Source: Microbacterium hydrothermale (GTDB lineage: Bacteria; Actinomycetota; Actinomycetes; Actinomycetales; Microbacteriaceae). Taken from it: a stretch of 64,000 bases of DNA. Positions 25,935 through 34,006 of the stretch are shown here, one piece after another; positions within the stretch are counted from its first letter, which is position 1; each line of letters begins with the position of its first letter. The notes beneath the pieces are model-generated. The model had not been told where the DNA came from. It saw only the letters and a program-made list of their open reading frames with translations, and ran no database searches. A program made the translations under genes and the position numbers. The DNA is taken from NCBI RefSeq assembly GCF_004854025.1, contig NZ_STGM01000008.1, positions 62,001 to 126,000 on the forward strand, given 5' to 3'.

Positions 25935-25985
25935 ACTCAGCGCCCGGGAGACACGCAGGCATCGCCGCGGCACCGGGCGCTGAGT
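25935..25985 (+). terminator. Hairpin between the PrsW-like gene and the FKBP gene
   Basis: Perfect 12-bp stem ACTCAGCGCCCG / CGGGCGCTGAGT with a 27-nt loop, followed by CTTTG. It probably ends the upstream transcript. The rest of the 247-bp gap holds no gene. Confidence 0.6.
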
Positions 25986-26033
25986 CTTTGTCCAGGGGCT
26001 TCGCCGATCGGGTCGGCGTGCTTGGATGGATGC

Positions 26034-26399
26034 ATGACTGATCGCACCAAGCCGGAGTTCGACGCTCCCAGCGGCCCCGCCCCCTCCGACCTCGTCATCC
26101 GCGACATCATCGTCGGCGACGGCGACGAGGCCAAGCCCGGTGACACCGTCACCGTGCACTACGCCGGTGTCGAGTACGAGTCGGGCGAAGAGTTCGACTC
26201 GTCGTGGGGCCGGGGCGAGAGCATCCAGTTCCCCCTCCGCGGCCTGATCCAGGGCTGGCAGGACGGCATCCCGGGCATGAAGGTCGGCGGACGCCGCGAG
26301 CTCGTGATCCCCCCGCACCTCGCCTACGGTCCCGCCGGCGGCCACTTCCTCGGCGGAAAGACCCTCATCTTCATCATCGACCTGCTCAAGGTCGGCTGA
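26034..26399 (+). CDS. FKBP-type peptidyl-prolyl cis-trans isomerase
   Basis: 121-residue single-domain FKBP: VHYAGVEYESGEEFDSSW, FPLRGLIQGWQDGIPGMKVGG (ends quoted only) and IPPHLAYG are the conserved pocket elements. There is no signal peptide, so it is a cytosolic folding catalyst. A classic intrinsic terminator follows 20 nt after the stop. Confidence 0.95.
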   Translation: MTDRTKPEFDAPSGPAPSDLVIRDIIVGDGDEAKPGDTVTVHYAGVEYESGEEFDSSWGRGESIQFPLRGLIQGWQDGIPGMKVGGRRELVIPPHLAYGPAGGHFLGGKTLIFIIDLLKVG

Positions 26400-26418
26400 G
26401 AAGAAACCCGATGTTCAC

Positions 26419-26460
26419 GAACCCGAGGGGGCTGCGGCACCCTCGGGTTCGTCTTTTTCC
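26419..26460 (+). terminator. Intrinsic terminator after the FKBP gene
   Basis: Perfect 11-bp stem GAACCCGAGGG (26419-26429) / CCCTCGGGTTC (26440-26450) followed by GTCTTTTTCC, the best U-tract terminator in the window. Confidence 0.92.
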
Positions 26461-26486
26461 ACGATCGTGGAATACATTCGTGTGAA
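26460..26486 (+). promoter_or_regulatory. Promoter and possible operator of the YceI gene
   Basis: A TACATT -10 candidate at 26473-26478 is embedded between the palindromes CACGATCGTG (26460-26469) and ATTCGTGTGAAT (26475-26486), suggesting a repressor site over the promoter. Confidence 0.45.
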
Positions 26487-26541
26487 TGGGAGTTGGGCTC
26501 GTCAGGACGCCGACACGGCTCCCCAGACCTCTAGGAGTGAC

Positions 26542-27102
26542 ATGACCGACGCAACCACCCTCGACATCCCCGGCTACAAGACCGGAACCTGGGTCCTCGA
26601 CCCCGCGCACAGCGAGGTCACCTTCTCGGTGCGCCACATGATGATCTCGAAGGTGCGCGGCACCTTCGGCGTCAAGAGCGCCACCATCGTCGCCCCCGAG
26701 AACCCGCTCGAGGCCACTGTCGAGGCATCCGTCGACGTCACCTCGGTCGACACCAAGGACGAGGGTCGCGACCAGCACCTGCGTTCGGCCGAGTTCTTCG
26801 ACGCCGAGACCTACCCGACGCTCGACTTCCGCTCGACCGGTGTGCGCGTCGAGGACGGCGACTTCCTCGTCGATGGCGACCTCACCATCCGCGGCATCAC
26901 CAAGCCCGCCACCTTCTCGCTCGACTTCGGCGGCTTCGGCACCGACCCGTGGGGCAACTACAAGGCCGGCGCGACCGCCAAGACGGTCGTCAACCGCGAG
27001 GACTTCGGCCTCACCTGGAACGCCGCCCTCGAGACCGGCGGCGTCCTCGTCGGCAAGGACGTCACGATCGAGCTCGACCTGCAGCTCTCGCTCCAGGCGT
27101 GA
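26542..27102 (+). CDS. YceI-family lipocalin-like protein
   Basis: 186-residue YceI domain protein: TWVLDPAHSEVTFSVRHMM, GTFGVKSATI and the repeated beta strands up to DVTIELDLQL are diagnostic. YceI proteins bind isoprenoid or amphiphilic ligands in a beta-barrel; this copy has no signal peptide, as is common in actinobacteria. ATG 26542 follows AGGAG. Often linked to acid or oxidative stress; here only the palindromes over its promoter hint at control. Confidence 0.92.
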   Translation: MTDATTLDIPGYKTGTWVLDPAHSEVTFSVRHMMISKVRGTFGVKSATIVAPENPLEATVEASVDVTSVDTKDEGRDQHLRSAEFFDAETYPTLDFRSTGVRVEDGDFLVDGDLTIRGITKPATFSLDFGGFGTDPWGNYKAGATAKTVVNREDFGLTWNAALETGGVLVGKDVTIELDLQLSLQA

Positions 27103-27139
27103 TCCGACCGCAGCGCACGCTGCGGTGACCATGCAGTGC

Positions 27140-27173
27140 GAAGGACCCGGATGCCACGGCATCCGGGTCCTTC
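27140..27173. terminator. Bidirectional terminator between YceI and EamA genes
   Basis: Perfect 16-nt arms GAAGGACCCGGATGCC / GGCATCCGGGTCCTTC separated by only 2 nt, between convergent genes. Confidence 0.85.
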
Positions 27174-27186
27174 GTCGTCTTCGAAC

Positions 27187-28104
27187 TCAGGCGGCGACGC
27201 GACGGGGGAGGCGCAGGCGCTGCTGCACGAGCAGGATGCCGAGGAACACCACGGCCGCGCCGACGGGCTCGTTCCACGAGATGCGCTCGCCGAGCACCAG
27301 GATGCCGAGAGCCACCCCGACGACGGGGGTGATGTACGTGACGGTCGAGGCGCGCGTGGGGCCCCAGGCGCGGAGGGTGTTCTGGTTCCAGACGTACGCA
27401 ACCCCGGTCCCGAGGACGCCGAGGGCGACGATGCTGCCCACGACGGGGAGGTCGAGCCGCATCGGCTCGGCCAGGATGACGGGCGACAGCAGCACCATGA
27501 ACGCCGCGGCCGGACCGATGTACCCGAACGCGAACGCGATCCCCGACAGGCCGGTGTCGCCGAGGAAACGGCGCATGTAGGCGAGGCTGAAGCCGTAGCA
27601 CGCGGTCGCGCCGAGCAGCGCGAGCTGGGCGACCGTGCTGCCGCCGACGTCGGCCACCGCTCCGGGCGCGATGATCACCACGACGCCGACGATGCCCACC
27701 GCGATCCCCACGAGCTGACCGGGCCGGAGGCGTTCGACGCGGAAGACCGCCCACGCCATGATCGCCGTCATGATCGGGGTCGTGGCGTTGAAGATGCTGG
27801 CCAGGCCCGACGACACGTGCTGCTCGGCCCATGCGAACAGCAGGAACGGCACGACGCAGAAACTGAACCCCAGAACGACCAGGTGGGCCCAGACGCGTCG
27901 GCTGCGGGGCAGGCGCTCGCGCCGGACGGCGACGATCGCCCCGAGCGCGAGAGCGCCGAACAGCAGGCGCCCGCCGGCCACCTGCGCCGGCGTCATGCCG
28001 GTCAGCGCGACCGCGATGAAGAGGAAGCTCGACCCCCACACGACGCCGGTGAGCACGAACTGCACCGCGATCGACGCGGGGGAGGGGGAAGGACCGGATG
28101 CCAC
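27187..28104 (-). CDS. EamA/DMT-family transporter
   Basis: 305-residue membrane protein with two EamA repeats and ten predicted helices; the WGSSFLFIAVAL start and the LGERISWNEPVGAAVVFLGI end of the second repeat are typical. DMT members export amino acids or metabolites; substrate unknown. GTG 28104 is supported by TATCGT 7 nt upstream; the longer frame to 28242 is Arg/Pro-rich and unlikely to be translated. Confidence 0.9.
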   Translation of the reverse strand: MASGPSPSPASIAVQFVLTGVVWGSSFLFIAVALTGMTPAQVAGGRLLFGALALGAIVAVRRERLPRSRRVWAHLVVLGFSFCVVPFLLFAWAEQHVSSGLASIFNATTPIMTAIMAWAVFRVERLRPGQLVGIAVGIVGVVVIIAPGAVADVGGSTVAQLALLGATACYGFSLAYMRRFLGDTGLSGIAFAFGYIGPAAAFMVLLSPVILAEPMRLDLPVVGSIVALGVLGTGVAYVWNQNTLRAWGPTRASTVTYITPVVGVALGILVLGERISWNEPVGAAVVFLGILLVQQRLRLPRRVAA

Positions 28105-28111
28105 GATCCCG

Positions 28112-28117
28112 ACGATA
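28112..28117 (-). promoter_or_regulatory. -10 box of the EamA gene (leaderless)
   Basis: TATCGT on the minus strand, 7 nt before GTG 28104. Confidence 0.6.
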
Positions 28118-28290
28118 GGGCGTCCCTCCGACACCGGCGGGGGCGGGCGGATGCGACGTCCGGAATCCGCCGGGGTTCGGCAGTCACGAGGCGTCCGTTC
28201 GTCGAGCGGCGCGGCGTCCCACCGCTCCGTCCGGCGCCGCAAGACGCGGTGCAGTGCAGTGCGGTGCGCCGTGGGACCGCTCGGGCGTGG

Positions 28291-29595
28291 TCAGGGCTGC
28301 GGATTCAGCGCGTCGTAGTCGCGGAAGCGCGGCGAGAACCGCACGAGCGTGCCCACGAGGGCCAGGATGACGATCCCGCCCAACAGGGGCGGAACCCACA
28401 GGGCGGCGAGGGTGGCCAGGGTTCCGGCGTAAAGCGCCCCGACGCGGGGGCCGCCGGCCACCACGACGATGAAGATGCCCTGGAGTCGTCCGCGCATGGC
28501 ATCCGGGACCGCGGCCTGCATCATCGTGGAGCGGTAGATGGCGCTGACGTTGTCGGCGGCGCCCGAGACGGCCAACGCGACCGCCGCGAGGACGATCAGC
28601 GCGACGGCGGCGTGCGTCTCGTCGACCAGATCGGGGCGGAGCCAGCCCAGGCTCCCCGCGAGCAGCACGAGACCGAACGCGCCGATCGAGAGGCCGTAGA
28701 CCTGGATGGCCCGCTCGATTCCGAGGCCCTGGCGCCGGACCCGGCCGACGGGTCCGGAGAACAGGCTCGACAGGAACGCCCCCGCGGCCACGGCGGCGGT
28801 GAGCACGCCGGTGGTGATGGCTCCACCGCCGAGCAGGACCGCGCCGATCGCGGGGAACAGCGCCACCGGCTGACCGAAGGTCATGGCGATGATGTCGAGG
28901 ATGTATTGAAGACGGATGTTGGGGGCGCGGCGCAGGAAGCGCGCGCCGTCGCGCAGCGACTCGAGGCCGGGGCGCACGACCTCGCCCTCGGGCCGCAGTC
29001 GCGGCAACGACCACAGGCCGAGGAACAGCGAGGTCATCAGCAGCACGTCGAGCGAGTACGTCCACGCGTAGCCCGCGAAGGCCACGAGCACGCCGGCGAG
29101 GGCGGGACCGGCCATGACCATGATCCCGACGGTGACCCCCTGCAGGGCGGCGGCAGCGGGGAGGAGGTCGCGGGGGAGCAGGCGGGGCGTGATGGCCGAT
29201 TTGGTGGCCATCACGATCGAGTTCGCCGCCGAGTTCACGACGCTGAGCACGAAGAGCCACCCGACCGTCTCGAGCCCCGTCCACGCGAGGGTTGCGAGCA
29301 GGGCGGTCGAGGCGAAGGTGACGACCGCGGAGAGCAGGGCGACGGTGCGCCGATCGAAGGCGTCGGCGAGCATGCCGCCGTAAAGCCCCGCGGCCACCAT
29401 CGGGAGCAGGCCGGCGACCGCGATCATCGACACCGCGAACGTGCTCTGCGTCAGCTCGAACACGTGCAGCATGACCGCCACGACCGTGAGCTGTCCGCCC
29501 AGGCCCGCGAGGGTCGACCCGATCCACAGGCGCGCGAACGCCGGCGAGGTCGTCAGCGGACGCAGATCGATGAGGGCGCTCTGGCGGGTCGTCAC
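28291..29595 (-). CDS. MFS transporter (MFS_3/EntS-like)
   Basis: 434-residue transporter with about twelve helices, of the MFS_3/EntS type (FARLWIGSTLAGLGGQLTVVAV near residue 18; GGMLADAFDRRTVALL as the loop 2-3 motif). EntS-like members export siderophores or drugs; no siderophore genes are present. The GTG start overlaps the yggU stop (GTGA), so the two are one transcript starting at the yggU promoter. Confidence 0.88.
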   Translation of the reverse strand: MTTRQSALIDLRPLTTSPAFARLWIGSTLAGLGGQLTVVAVMLHVFELTQSTFAVSMIAVAGLLPMVAAGLYGGMLADAFDRRTVALLSAVVTFASTALLATLAWTGLETVGWLFVLSVVNSAANSIVMATKSAITPRLLPRDLLPAAAALQGVTVGIMVMAGPALAGVLVAFAGYAWTYSLDVLLMTSLFLGLWSLPRLRPEGEVVRPGLESLRDGARFLRRAPNIRLQYILDIIAMTFGQPVALFPAIGAVLLGGGAITTGVLTAAVAAGAFLSSLFSGPVGRVRRQGLGIERAIQVYGLSIGAFGLVLLAGSLGWLRPDLVDETHAAVALIVLAAVALAVSGAADNVSAIYRSTMMQAAVPDAMRGRLQGIFIVVVAGGPRVGALYAGTLATLAALWVPPLLGGIVILALVGTLVRFSPRFRDYDALNPQP

Positions 29596-29813
29596 GCGTC
29601 GACCTCGACCCGCTTCGTGCGGGAGGTGTGCCCGCGCACGATCTCGACGTCGCGCGGTGCCACGCCGAAGTGGGCGGCGAGGGCCTTCACCACTCCGCGG
29701 TTGGCGGCGCCGTCCACAGCCCGCTCGCGCACGTGCACGACGAGCCCGTCGGCGTCGTCCTCGACGAGAGGGCCGCGGGAGCTGCCGGGCTTGACGCGAA
29801 CGGTGAGCTGCAC
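29592..29813 (-). CDS. DUF167 (YggU) family protein
   Basis: 73-residue protein with the DUF167 pattern VRVKPGSSRGPL, VHVRERAVDGAANRGVVKAL and VEIVRGHTSRTKRVEV. Small conserved protein of unknown function. The GTG start is fixed by TAGCCT 6 nt upstream. It overlaps the downstream MFS gene by 4 nt. Confidence 0.9.
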   Translation of the reverse strand: MQLTVRVKPGSSRGPLVEDDADGLVVHVRERAVDGAANRGVVKALAAHFGVAPRDVEIVRGHTSRTKRVEVDA

Positions 29814-29819
29814 GGATCG

Positions 29820-29825
29820 AGGCTA
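29820..29825 (-). promoter_or_regulatory. -10 box of the yggU-MFS operon (leaderless)
   Basis: TAGCCT on the minus strand, 6 nt before GTG 29813. Confidence 0.65.
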
Positions 29826-29918
29826 CGCCAGGCCTCCGACACGACGGCACGCGGGCGACCCCGGCGGGCGGACGGTCGGCCTGTCCACGGCGGGTCGTTC
29901 GCGGCATCCCGATGCTGG

Positions 29919-29924
29919 TAGACT
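29919..29924 (+). promoter_or_regulatory. -10 box of rpsO
   Basis: TAGACT; gives a leader of about 85 nt before ATG 30015, room for S15 autoregulation, although no pseudoknot could be verified by eye. Confidence 0.55.
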
Positions 29925-30014
29925 CATGCGGTTGCCGTTCGATCGGCCGCGGATAAAGAGAGCTCGCACATCAGGTGCCGGGCGCCGCGCAACAAGAGGA
30001 AGGGGATCCCATCT

Positions 30015-30284
30015 ATGGCACTCGAAGCAGACGTCAAGAAGGCGATCATCGAAGAGTACGCGACGCACCCCGGTGACACCGGATCCCCCGAGGTGCAGGT
30101 CGCGATGATGACGCAGCGCATCAAGGACCTCACCGAGCACCTCAAGCTCCACAAGCACGACCACCACTCGCGCCGTGGGCTGTTCCTGCTCGTCGGTCAG
30201 CGCCGCCGCCTGCTGGGTTACCTGCAGGACGTCGACATCAACCGTTACCGCTCGCTCATCGAGCGTCTCGGTCTGCGTCGCTAA
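30015..30284 (+). CDS. rpsO: 30S ribosomal protein S15
   Basis: 89 residues, the standard length; [34 protein letters not shown] and LIERLGLRR are universal S15 motifs. Binds the 16S three-way junction early in 30S assembly. AAGAGGAAGGGG precedes the ATG. In many bacteria pnp follows rpsO directly; here pnp lies 16 kb downstream, so the two are independently transcribed. Confidence 0.98.
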   Translation: MALEADVKKAIIEEYATHPGDTGSPEVQVAMMTQRIKDLTEHLKLHKHDHHSRRGLFLLVGQRRRLLGYLQDVDINRYRSLIERLGLRR

Positions 30285-30319
30285 TCGCACCAGCGTTCTA
30301 TCGCGCAAAACATTCTTGG

Positions 30320-30348
30320 AAGGCCGCCCCACGGTGTGGGGCGGCCTT
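30320..30348 (+). terminator. Terminator after rpsO
   Basis: Perfect 12-bp stem AAGGCCGCCCCA / TGGGGCGGCCTT with a 5-nt loop, 35 nt after the rpsO stop. Confidence 0.88.
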
Positions 30349-30394
30349 CGGCGTTCCCGGGCGCTCGCCGCTCCCGCTCCGCCGTGCCTCCACG

Positions 30395-30461
30395 CGATAA
30401 ACGCCGTCGCTGTCGAGACACGCGGTGACGCGGCGGGTCTCGGCAGGATCGGCGTTTATCG
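30395..30461. repeat. 25-nt imperfect inverted repeat after rpsO
   Basis: Arms 30395-30419 and 30437-30461 match at 21 of 25 positions; the outer 12 bp (CGATAAACGCCG / CGGCGTTTATCG) are perfect. The AT-rich TAAA/TTTA stands out from the GC-rich surroundings. It lies between the rpsO terminator and the stop of the convergent oxygenase gene. Confidence 0.8.
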
Positions 30462-30478
30462 AGAGGGTTCCCCGGGGC

Positions 30479-31495
30479 TCAGGATGCCGCGCGCGCGGCC
30501 AGCAGATCCGCGTGCCAGCGCTCGGCCACGTCGGGGTGGGCGCGTAGGCGCGACTTGAGGGCGTTCTCGCCGTAGGTCGCGTGGATGGGGTTGGTCGGGT
30601 CGTCGGTGACGCCGCGGACCTCGGATGCCAACTCCTCGGGCAGTTCGATGATCGGCAGGCGCGCGTCGAGGGCGGGGTTGAAGAAGAACGGCACCGAGAT
30701 GCGCTCGTCGGGGAACGTCGGCGAGATGACGCGGTGGTTCGTCGCCGTCAGGTACCCCTGCGTGGCGTATTCGAGAAGTTCACCGATGTTGACCACGAAG
30801 GCGCCGGGCACCGGGGGAGCGTCGACCCACTCGCCGTCCCGCTCGACCTGCAGGCCGCCCTTGCCGGGCTCGACCCACAGCAGGGTGAGCACGCCCGAGT
30901 CCTTGTGGGCGCCGACGCCCTGCTGGGGAGTCGGGTCGTCCTTGCCGGGGTAGCGGACGATCTTGATGAGGGTCTGCGGGTCGCCGAAGTGGCGGTCGAA
31001 GTACTGCTCCTCCGCTCCCAGGGCGAGAGCCCACGCGCGCAGCAGCTTGCGAGCGACGCCGGTGAGGTGGTCGTGCCACTCGGTGACGACGTCCTTGAGC
31101 TCGGGCTGGGCCGCGGGCCACAGGTTCGGCCCGACGAGGCGGTTGTAGCCGGGGCCGTCGGCATCCGGGATCGCCTCGCGCTCGGGGCCGATGTCGATCT
31201 GCTCGCGCCAATCGACACGACCCTGCGTGCGCTCGCCGCCGACGCGGGTGTAGCCGCGGAAGTGCGGGCTCGTGACGTTCTCGATCGCGAGCTTGTCGGC
31301 CTCGGGGAGGGCGAAGAAGTCGTGGGCGGCCTGCAGCAGACGCGCCTCGAGATCGGGGGTCACACCCGTGCCGGTGAGGTAGAAGAAGCCGACGTCGTGG
31401 GTCGCGGCGCGCAGCTCGTCGCGGAAGCGGGACGCGGCCTCGGGTCCCTGGTCGAGGAGCGAGAGGTCGAGGATCGGGAGGTTCAACGCGGACAT
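30479..31495 (-). CDS. 2-oxoglutarate/Fe(II) dioxygenase, isopenicillin-N-synthase family
   Basis: 338-residue IPNS/flavonol-synthase-like oxygenase. The Fe(II) facial triad is His197, Asp199 (GAHKDSG) and His254 (ATNHRVISP), with Arg265 in the R-X-S motif (ERISVPFFFNP) for the co-substrate carboxylate. An N-terminal DIOX_N region (ATHDVGFFYLTGTGV) is present. Substrate unknown; plant-hormone or secondary-metabolite oxidation occur in relatives. ATG 31495 is fixed by TAGCCT 6 nt upstream. Confidence 0.9.
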   Translation of the reverse strand: MSALNLPILDLSLLDQGPEAASRFRDELRAATHDVGFFYLTGTGVTPDLEARLLQAAHDFFALPEADKLAIENVTSPHFRGYTRVGGERTQGRVDWREQIDIGPEREAIPDADGPGYNRLVGPNLWPAAQPELKDVVTEWHDHLTGVARKLLRAWALALGAEEQYFDRHFGDPQTLIKIVRYPGKDDPTPQQGVGAHKDSGVLTLLWVEPGKGGLQVERDGEWVDAPPVPGAFVVNIGELLEYATQGYLTATNHRVISPTFPDERISVPFFFNPALDARLPIIELPEELASEVRGVTDDPTNPIHATYGENALKSRLRAHPDVAERWHADLLAARAAS

Positions 31496-31501
31496 GGATC
31501 G

Positions 31502-31507
31502 AGGCTA
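31502..31507 (-). promoter_or_regulatory. -10 box of the dioxygenase gene (leaderless)
   Basis: TAGCCT on the minus strand, 6 nt before ATG 31495. Confidence 0.65.
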
Positions 31508-31612
31508 GGTCGGGGCGGGGAGCGGCGCGCGATTGTTGCCGAGCGTTACCGCCGCCGGGGGTGGCGAACGAGGCGTCGAGGAATCGGGGATGCGCGATCC
31601 GGCGAAAGTGCG

Positions 31613-31649
31613 TAATCTGTCACAGTCAGGTGAGGCTGTCCTTACCTGA
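31613..31649 (+). promoter_or_regulatory. Promoter and DtxR/IdeR-like iron box of efeUOB
   Basis: TAATCT (-10, 31613-31618) followed by the imperfect palindrome AGGTGAGGCTGTCCTTACCT (31628-31647), which fits the AGGTNAG..CTNACCT layout of DtxR/IdeR boxes with 7 of 10 symmetric pairs. It covers the expected transcription start, as a repressor site should. Confidence 0.65.
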
Positions 31650-31698
31650 TCCGCAGCGTCGCGGTCCTTCCTCCTCGTGAAAGTCGGAATACCCGCCC

Positions 31699-32712
31699 GT
31701 GCTTGCCAGCTTCTTCGCCACCTTCCTCATCGGCCTCCGTGAAGGCCTCGAGGCCGCGCTCGTCGTCGGCATCCTCGTCGCCTACCTGACGCGCCTCGAC
31801 CGCCGCGACGCGCTGCCCAAGCTGTGGACGGGCGTCGGCCTCGCGGTCGCCCTCGCGCTCGGGGTGGGAGCGATCTTCACCTTCGGCGCGTACATGCTGA
31901 CCTTCGAGGCGCAGGAGCTCCTGGGCGGCGGACTGTCGCTGCTCGCCGTGGCCATGGTCACCTGGATGATCTTCTGGATGCAGAAGGCCGGCCGCACGCT
32001 CAAGGCGGGCCTCGAGGGCGGGATCGACAAGGCCCTGCGCGGCGGGGTGTGGGCGCTCGTCGCGATCGGATTCGTCTCGGTGGCCCGGGAGGGCGTCGAG
32101 ACGACCCTGCTGCTGTGGTCGATGGTGCAGTCGTTCGGGGAATCCCCGATCGCCCTGCTCGGCGCCCTCCTGGGACTCGCCACCGCGGTCGTGCTCGGAT
32201 GGTTCATCGCGCGCGGGATGCTGCGGCTCAACCTCGGCCGGTTCTTCACCTGGACCGGCGGCGTCCTCGTCATCGTCGCCGCCGGCGTGCTCGCCTACGC
32301 CTTCCACGACCTGCAGGAGGCGGGGGCGCTCCCCGGCCCGTTCGGGGCCGGCGCGCCCGTCGACCCGACGACGGGGCTGGTCGCCGTCGGCTGGGCGGGT
32401 TTCCCCTTCGGCTGGGCGTTCGACGTCTCGACCTCGATCGCCCCCGACAGCGCCCTGGCCGTGCTGCTGCAGGCCACCGTGGGCTTCATGCCGCAGATGA
32501 CGTGGCTGCAGGTGCTCGCGTGGGTGGTGTACGTCGCCGTCGTCGCCCCGCTGTTCATCCGGGGCGTGCGCGCGGGCCGTCGTCCTCGCCCCGCCGTCTC
32601 GGCCCCGGCCGTCCCCGTCCCCGCCGGACAGGCGCCCTCCGAGGCGCCGCACCCCGCGCGCGCGGCGACCGCACGCCCCGCGGCGGCGGTCGGCACGCCC
32701 ACGGCCCCGTAG
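31699..32712 (+). CDS. efeU: Iron permease EfeU (FTR1 family)
   Basis: Membrane ferrous-iron permease. The 337-residue protein has seven or so helices and the two iron-transport motifs REGLE (14-18) and REGVE (130-134). A Pro/Ala-rich cytoplasmic tail of about 45 residues extends the C-terminus. GTG start. First gene of efeUOB: the lipoprotein EfeO follows 64 bp later and the peroxidase EfeB overlaps EfeO. The iron box upstream implies repression by Fe(II). Confidence 0.94.
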   Translation: MLASFFATFLIGLREGLEAALVVGILVAYLTRLDRRDALPKLWTGVGLAVALALGVGAIFTFGAYMLTFEAQELLGGGLSLLAVAMVTWMIFWMQKAGRTLKAGLEGGIDKALRGGVWALVAIGFVSVAREGVETTLLLWSMVQSFGESPIALLGALLGLATAVVLGWFIARGMLRLNLGRFFTWTGGVLVIVAAGVLAYAFHDLQEAGALPGPFGAGAPVDPTTGLVAVGWAGFPFGWAFDVSTSIAPDSALAVLLQATVGFMPQMTWLQVLAWVVYVAVVAPLFIRGVRAGRRPRPAVSAPAVPVPAGQAPSEAPHPARAATARPAAAVGTPTAP

Positions 32713-32776
32713 CCCCCGCTTCTCCCGCGCGCGCCCGACGCCGCGGCATCCTTCTTCCTTCATCGAACGGAGCATC

Positions 32777-34006
32777 ATGAACTCGACACGCCTCCTCGCG
32801 GCCTCGGCTGCGGCCGGCGCGGCCGTCCTCGTCCTCTCGGGCTGCGTGGCCAAGACCGACGCCGCCGCCTCCGGCGCGCTCACGGTCACCTCGACCGCCG
32901 ACGGCTGCGCCGTCTCGGCGGGCAGCGCGCCCAGCGGCACCGTCGCCTTCACCGTCGACAACAAGAGCGAGCAGACGACGGAGTTCTACCTGTTGGCATC
33001 CGACGGCCTCCGCATCGTCGGCGAGGTCGAGAACATCGCCCCGGGCGCCTCGCGCAACCTCACCGTGGTCGCCCAGCCGGGTGACTACTACACCCTGTGC
33101 AAGCCGGGGATGGTCGGCGACGGAGTCGGCAAGGCCGCGTTCACCGTCACCGGCGACGCGGTGGCCGTGGAGGGACCGGATGCCGAGCAGAAGCAGCAGG
33201 CCGTCGACCTCTACGCCGCGTTCGTGAAGGACCAGGTCGGCCAGCTCATCCCCGCGGTGCAGACCCTCGCCGCCGCCTACGAGGGCGGGGACGACGCCGC
33301 GGCCCGCGAGCAGTTCCCCCGCGTGCGCGCCTTCTACGAGCGCATCGAGCCCATCGCCGAGGCGCTCGGCGACCTCGACCCCCGCATCGATTACCGCGAG
33401 GTCGACGCCGTGGCCGAGGGCCTGGACTGGACCGGGTTCCACCGCCTCGAGAAAGACCTGTGGGTCCCCGCGCAGGACGCCCTGAACGCCGACGGCGAGA
33501 CCCCGGCCTGGAACAACTGGGCGCCGTCCACCCCCGCCGAGCGCGCCACCTACGGCGACAAGCTCATCGCCGACACGCAGGAGCTGTACGACTACGTGCA
33601 CTCCGACGCCTTCACCCAAGCGCTCGACGCGCAGGGCGTCGCCGGCATCTCGAACGGCGCGATCGCGCTGCTCGACGAGGTCGCCACCGGCAAGATCAGC
33701 GGCGAGGAGGACTGGTGGTCGAGCACCGACCTGTACGACTTCGCCGCGAACGTCGAGGGGTCGAAGATGGCGTTCTCGCTCGTGCGCGACTTCGCCGACT
33801 CGAAGGGCGACAAGGGCACCGAGCTCGTCTCGCGCATCGACAAGGGATACGCCGACCTCGAGGCGGCCCTCGCCGCGCACGGCTCCGCAGACGCCGGGTT
33901 CGTGCCGTACTCGCAGCTCACCGAGGCCGACAAGCGGCAGCTCACCGACCTCATCAACGCCCTCGCCGAGCCGCTGTCGCAGCTGACGGTGACGATCCTG
34001 GAGTGA
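32777..34006 (+). CDS. efeO: Iron-uptake lipoprotein EfeO (EfeM/EfeO)
   Basis: 409-residue lipoprotein with lipobox LSGC (Cys23). An N-terminal cupredoxin-like domain (about 30-125) is followed by the M75 peptidase-like imelysin domain, with the HXXE metal motif HRLE (222-225). It hands iron to EfeU at the outer face of the membrane. Start ATG follows GGAG. Its stop overlaps the efeB GTG. Confidence 0.94.
   Translation: MNSTRLLAASAAAGAAVLVLSGCVAKTDAAASGALTVTSTADGCAVSAGSAPSGTVAFTVDNKSEQTTEFYLLASDGLRIVGEVENIAPGASRNLTVVAQPGDYYTLCKPGMVGDGVGKAAFTVTGDAVAVEGPDAEQKQQAVDLYAAFVKDQVGQLIPAVQTLAAAYEGGDDAAAREQFPRVRAFYERIEPIAEALGDLDPRIDYREVDAVAEGLDWTGFHRLEKDLWVPAQDALNADGETPAWNNWAPSTPAERATYGDKLIADTQELYDYVHSDAFTQALDAQGVAGISNGAIALLDEVATGKISGEEDWWSSTDLYDFAANVEGSKMAFSLVRDFADSKGDKGTELVSRIDKGYADLEAALAAHGSADAGFVPYSQLTEADKRQLTDLINALAEPLSQLTVTILE

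Noticed and set aside
27136..30108. 990-codon plus-strand frame over EamA, MFS and YggU
   Set aside because: Runs antisense through three well-supported genes and reads as His/Asp/Arg-rich shadow sequence.
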